From Candidatus Eiseniibacteriota bacterium (GTDB lineage Bacteria > Eisenbacteria > RBG-16-71-46): a stretch of 6,433 bases of DNA. The stretch covers positions 1 to 6,433 of the forward strand of contig JAIOPA010000411.1 of the NCBI GenBank assembly GCA_021414165.1, given 5' to 3'. Shown here piece after piece: positions 5,285 to 6,433 of this stretch; the first letter of the stretch is position 1; every line of letters starts with the position of its first letter. The notes under the pieces were generated by a model. The model did not search any database, was not told the origin of the DNA, and worked only from the letters and a program-made list of their open reading frames with translations. The position numbers and the translations under genes were made by a program.

Positions 5285-6211
5285 ATGGACGATCGCGCCC
5301 GCTTCGAGGAGTTCGCGCGGCTCGCCACCGAGCAGCGCAATCCGCGCACCATGGATCTCGATCTGCTCGAGATCCCGGAACTGCTCGCGCGCATCAACTC
5401 GGAGGACCGCATGGTCCCCGAGGCGGTCGCGCATGAGTTGCCGTGGATCGAGCAGGCGGTCGGGTTCATCGTCGCGTCGTTCAAGGCAGGTGGGCGCCTC
5501 ATCTATGTGGGCGCCGGTACGAGCGGCCGTCTCGGCGTGCTCGATGCGTCGGAGTGTCCGCCCACGTTCGGCTCGGATCCCGATCAGGTGGTGGGCGTGA
5601 TCGCGGGCGGTTACACCGCGGTGGTGCGCGCGGTCGAGGGCGCCGAGGACCGCGCCGACCAGGGCGCGCAGGCCATGGTCGATCTCGAGGTCGGCCCCGA
5701 GGACACCGTGTGTGGTCTGGCCGCCAGCCGCCGCACGCCCTATGTGGTGAGCGCGGTCGCGCGCGCCAAGTCGCTGGGTGCGCGCACCATCTATGTCACG
5801 TGCACGCCGCGCGAGGAGTTCTCGTTCGAGGTCGACGTGGCGATCTGTCCGGTGGTGGGGCCCGAGGTGCTCATGGGCAGCACGCGCATGAAGGCCGGCA
5901 CCGCGCAGAAGCTGGTGTGCAACATGCTCACCACCGCGTCGTTCCTGCGCGTGGGTAAGGCGTACGAGAACATGATGGTCGATCTCATGGCCAACTCGCA
6001 GAAGCTGGTCGAGCGTGGCCGCCGCACGGTCATGACCGCCACGGGCTGCGACTACACGCAGGCCGCGCATGCGATCGAGGCCGCGGGCAAGAGCGTCAAG
6101 GTGGCCATCGTCATGCAGAAGCGGTCGTGCTCGCGCGACGAAGCCGTGCGCCGCCTGGCCGAGGCCGACGGCTTCGTGCGCCGCGCGGTGGGAGAGGCGG
6201 GTACGACATGA
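5285..6211 (+). CDS. murQ: N-acetylmuramic acid 6-phosphate etherase
   Basis: Cytosolic enzyme of cell-wall recycling. It cleaves the lactyl ether of N-acetylmuramic acid 6-phosphate, giving N-acetylglucosamine 6-phosphate and D-lactate. The 308-residue protein is a single SIS-domain sugar isomerase-type fold of normal length. It shows TEQRNP near the N-terminus (15-20), the phosphosugar-binding GAGTSGRLGVLDASECPP (76-93), VEGAED (117-122), GSTRMKAGTAQKLVCNML (198-215) and MVDLMANSQKL (231-241). Glu90 and Glu121 align with the two catalytic glutamates known from the E. coli enzyme (Glu83, Glu114). One oddity is AASRRTPYV (146-154), where E. coli MurQ has Gly at the first of the two arginines. 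Start: ATG at 5285 with AGGAG four bases upstream. The open frame continues upstream through the antisense of argJ but is not coding there. The next gene overlaps by four bases, so the two are probably translationally coupled. Confidence 0.97.
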   Translation: MDDRARFEEFARLATEQRNPRTMDLDLLEIPELLARINSEDRMVPEAVAHELPWIEQAVGFIVASFKAGGRLIYVGAGTSGRLGVLDASECPPTFGSDPDQVVGVIAGGYTAVVRAVEGAEDRADQGAQAMVDLEVGPEDTVCGLAASRRTPYVVSAVARAKSLGARTIYVTCTPREEFSFEVDVAICPVVGPEVLMGSTRMKAGTAQKLVCNMLTTASFLRVGKAYENMMVDLMANSQKLVERGRRTVMTATGCDYTQAAHAIEAAGKSVKVAIVMQKRSCSRDEAVRRLAEADGFVRRAVGEAGTT

Positions 6212-6433
6212 GCGCTCGCAAGCTCCAGCTACTCGGTACGGCCACCGTGCTCGCGCTCTTGCTGGGCGCCTGCGCCAAGAAGGGCGAAGACCGCCGCGAG
6301 GTCGAATCGGTGTGGTCCACCGTGCCCGCGCCATCGCTGGCGCCCTGGGTCGCGCGCTTCGAGGAGTCGTCGCCCCGGCTGCGCGTGGTGGTGCGTTCGT
6401 TCGCCGAGGAGGGCTTTGCCGACAGCATCGCGT
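6208..6433 (+). CDS. Lipoprotein, probable ABC transporter solute-binding protein (N-terminus only)
   Basis: The first 75 residues are visible before the window ends. They show a lipoprotein signal peptide: Arg4 and Lys5, then a hydrophobic stretch (about residues 6-20), then the lipobox LGAC with Cys22 as the lipidated residue. The mature part contains PWVARFEESSPRLRVVVRSF, which resembles the opening of family 1 extracellular solute-binding proteins (a polypeptide running 'W...FE...P..+V' on the first beta strand). That would make it the sugar-capturing subunit of an ABC importer, anchored to the outer face of the cytoplasmic membrane or in the periplasm. The start codon overlaps the murQ stop (ATGA), and GGGAGAGG at 6190-6197 may serve as its ribosome binding site. 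The coupling to murQ suggests a cell-wall sugar as ligand. The lipoprotein call is strong; the transporter call is tentative with so little sequence. Confidence 0.72.
   Translation, partial: MSARKLQLLGTATVLALLLGACAKKGEDRREVESVWSTVPAPSLAPWVARFEESSPRLRVVVRSFAEEGFADSIA

Noticed and set aside
4124..6211. A plus-strand open frame of 695 codons ending as murQ
   Set aside because: The stretch before 5285 is antisense to argJ and rich in His, Gly and Arg, typical of a shadow frame. The murQ family start and ribosome binding site are at 5285.
3842..6334. A single minus-strand open frame of 830 codons running from antisense of murQ into argJ
   Set aside because: Only the part from 5074 onward is argJ. 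The upstream part lies antisense to murQ, passes through a non-triplet tandem repeat, and is open only because stop codons are rare in such G+C-rich DNA.
1..6433. CRISPR arrays, insertion sequences, tRNA or rRNA genes, phage or toxin-antitoxin genes
   Set aside because: I looked for spaced direct repeats, terminal inverted repeats, cloverleaf and rRNA signatures and found none. The genes are uniform in composition with no sign of transfer.

Overview
The window comes from a bacterial chromosome with very high G+C. Codon third positions in the real genes are almost all G or C. It carries ordinary housekeeping and metabolic genes, with no rRNA, tRNA, CRISPR array, insertion sequence or phage gene visible. 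The lineage cannot be fixed from the sequence. A G+C-rich Gram-negative group such as Gemmatimonadota is a guess from general gene style, not a demonstrated assignment.

Layout: (1) 1-1215, minus strand: a DEAD-box RNA helicase whose C-terminus runs off the window. A leader of about 200 bases and a small intergenic region with paired TGTCA/TGACA inverted repeats lie in front of it. (2) 1509-2396, minus: mutM (fpg), formamidopyrimidine/8-oxoguanine DNA glycosylase, in the same direction as the helicase. (3) 2545-3744, plus: a class V PLP-dependent aminotransferase of the isopenicillin-N-epimerase-like type, divergent from mutM. (4) 3745-3841: a short convergent gap with a perfect 24-bp palindrome, probably a bidirectional terminator. 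(5) 3842-5074, minus: argJ, the bifunctional ornithine acetyltransferase/N-acetylglutamate synthase. (6) 5075-5284: a divergent regulatory region with a tandem 14-bp repeat in the argJ leader, an 8-bp-arm inverted repeat and a plausible murQ promoter. (7) 5285-6211, plus: murQ, N-acetylmuramic acid 6-phosphate etherase. (8) 6208-6433, plus, partial: a lipoprotein whose start resembles an ABC transporter solute-binding protein, overlapping murQ by four bases.

Functionally the window mixes RNA remodelling, repair of oxidised DNA, arginine biosynthesis and recycling of peptidoglycan amino sugar. The one firm operon signal is the murQ-lipoprotein overlap, which suggests uptake and catabolism of a cell-wall sugar. 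I see no clearly new multi-gene system. The points worth a second look are regulatory: the TGTCA/TGACA repeats, the tandem repeat before argJ, a 12-bp motif shared by two gene starts, and a possible leaderless start for mutM. The helicase also departs from its family in several conserved motifs.
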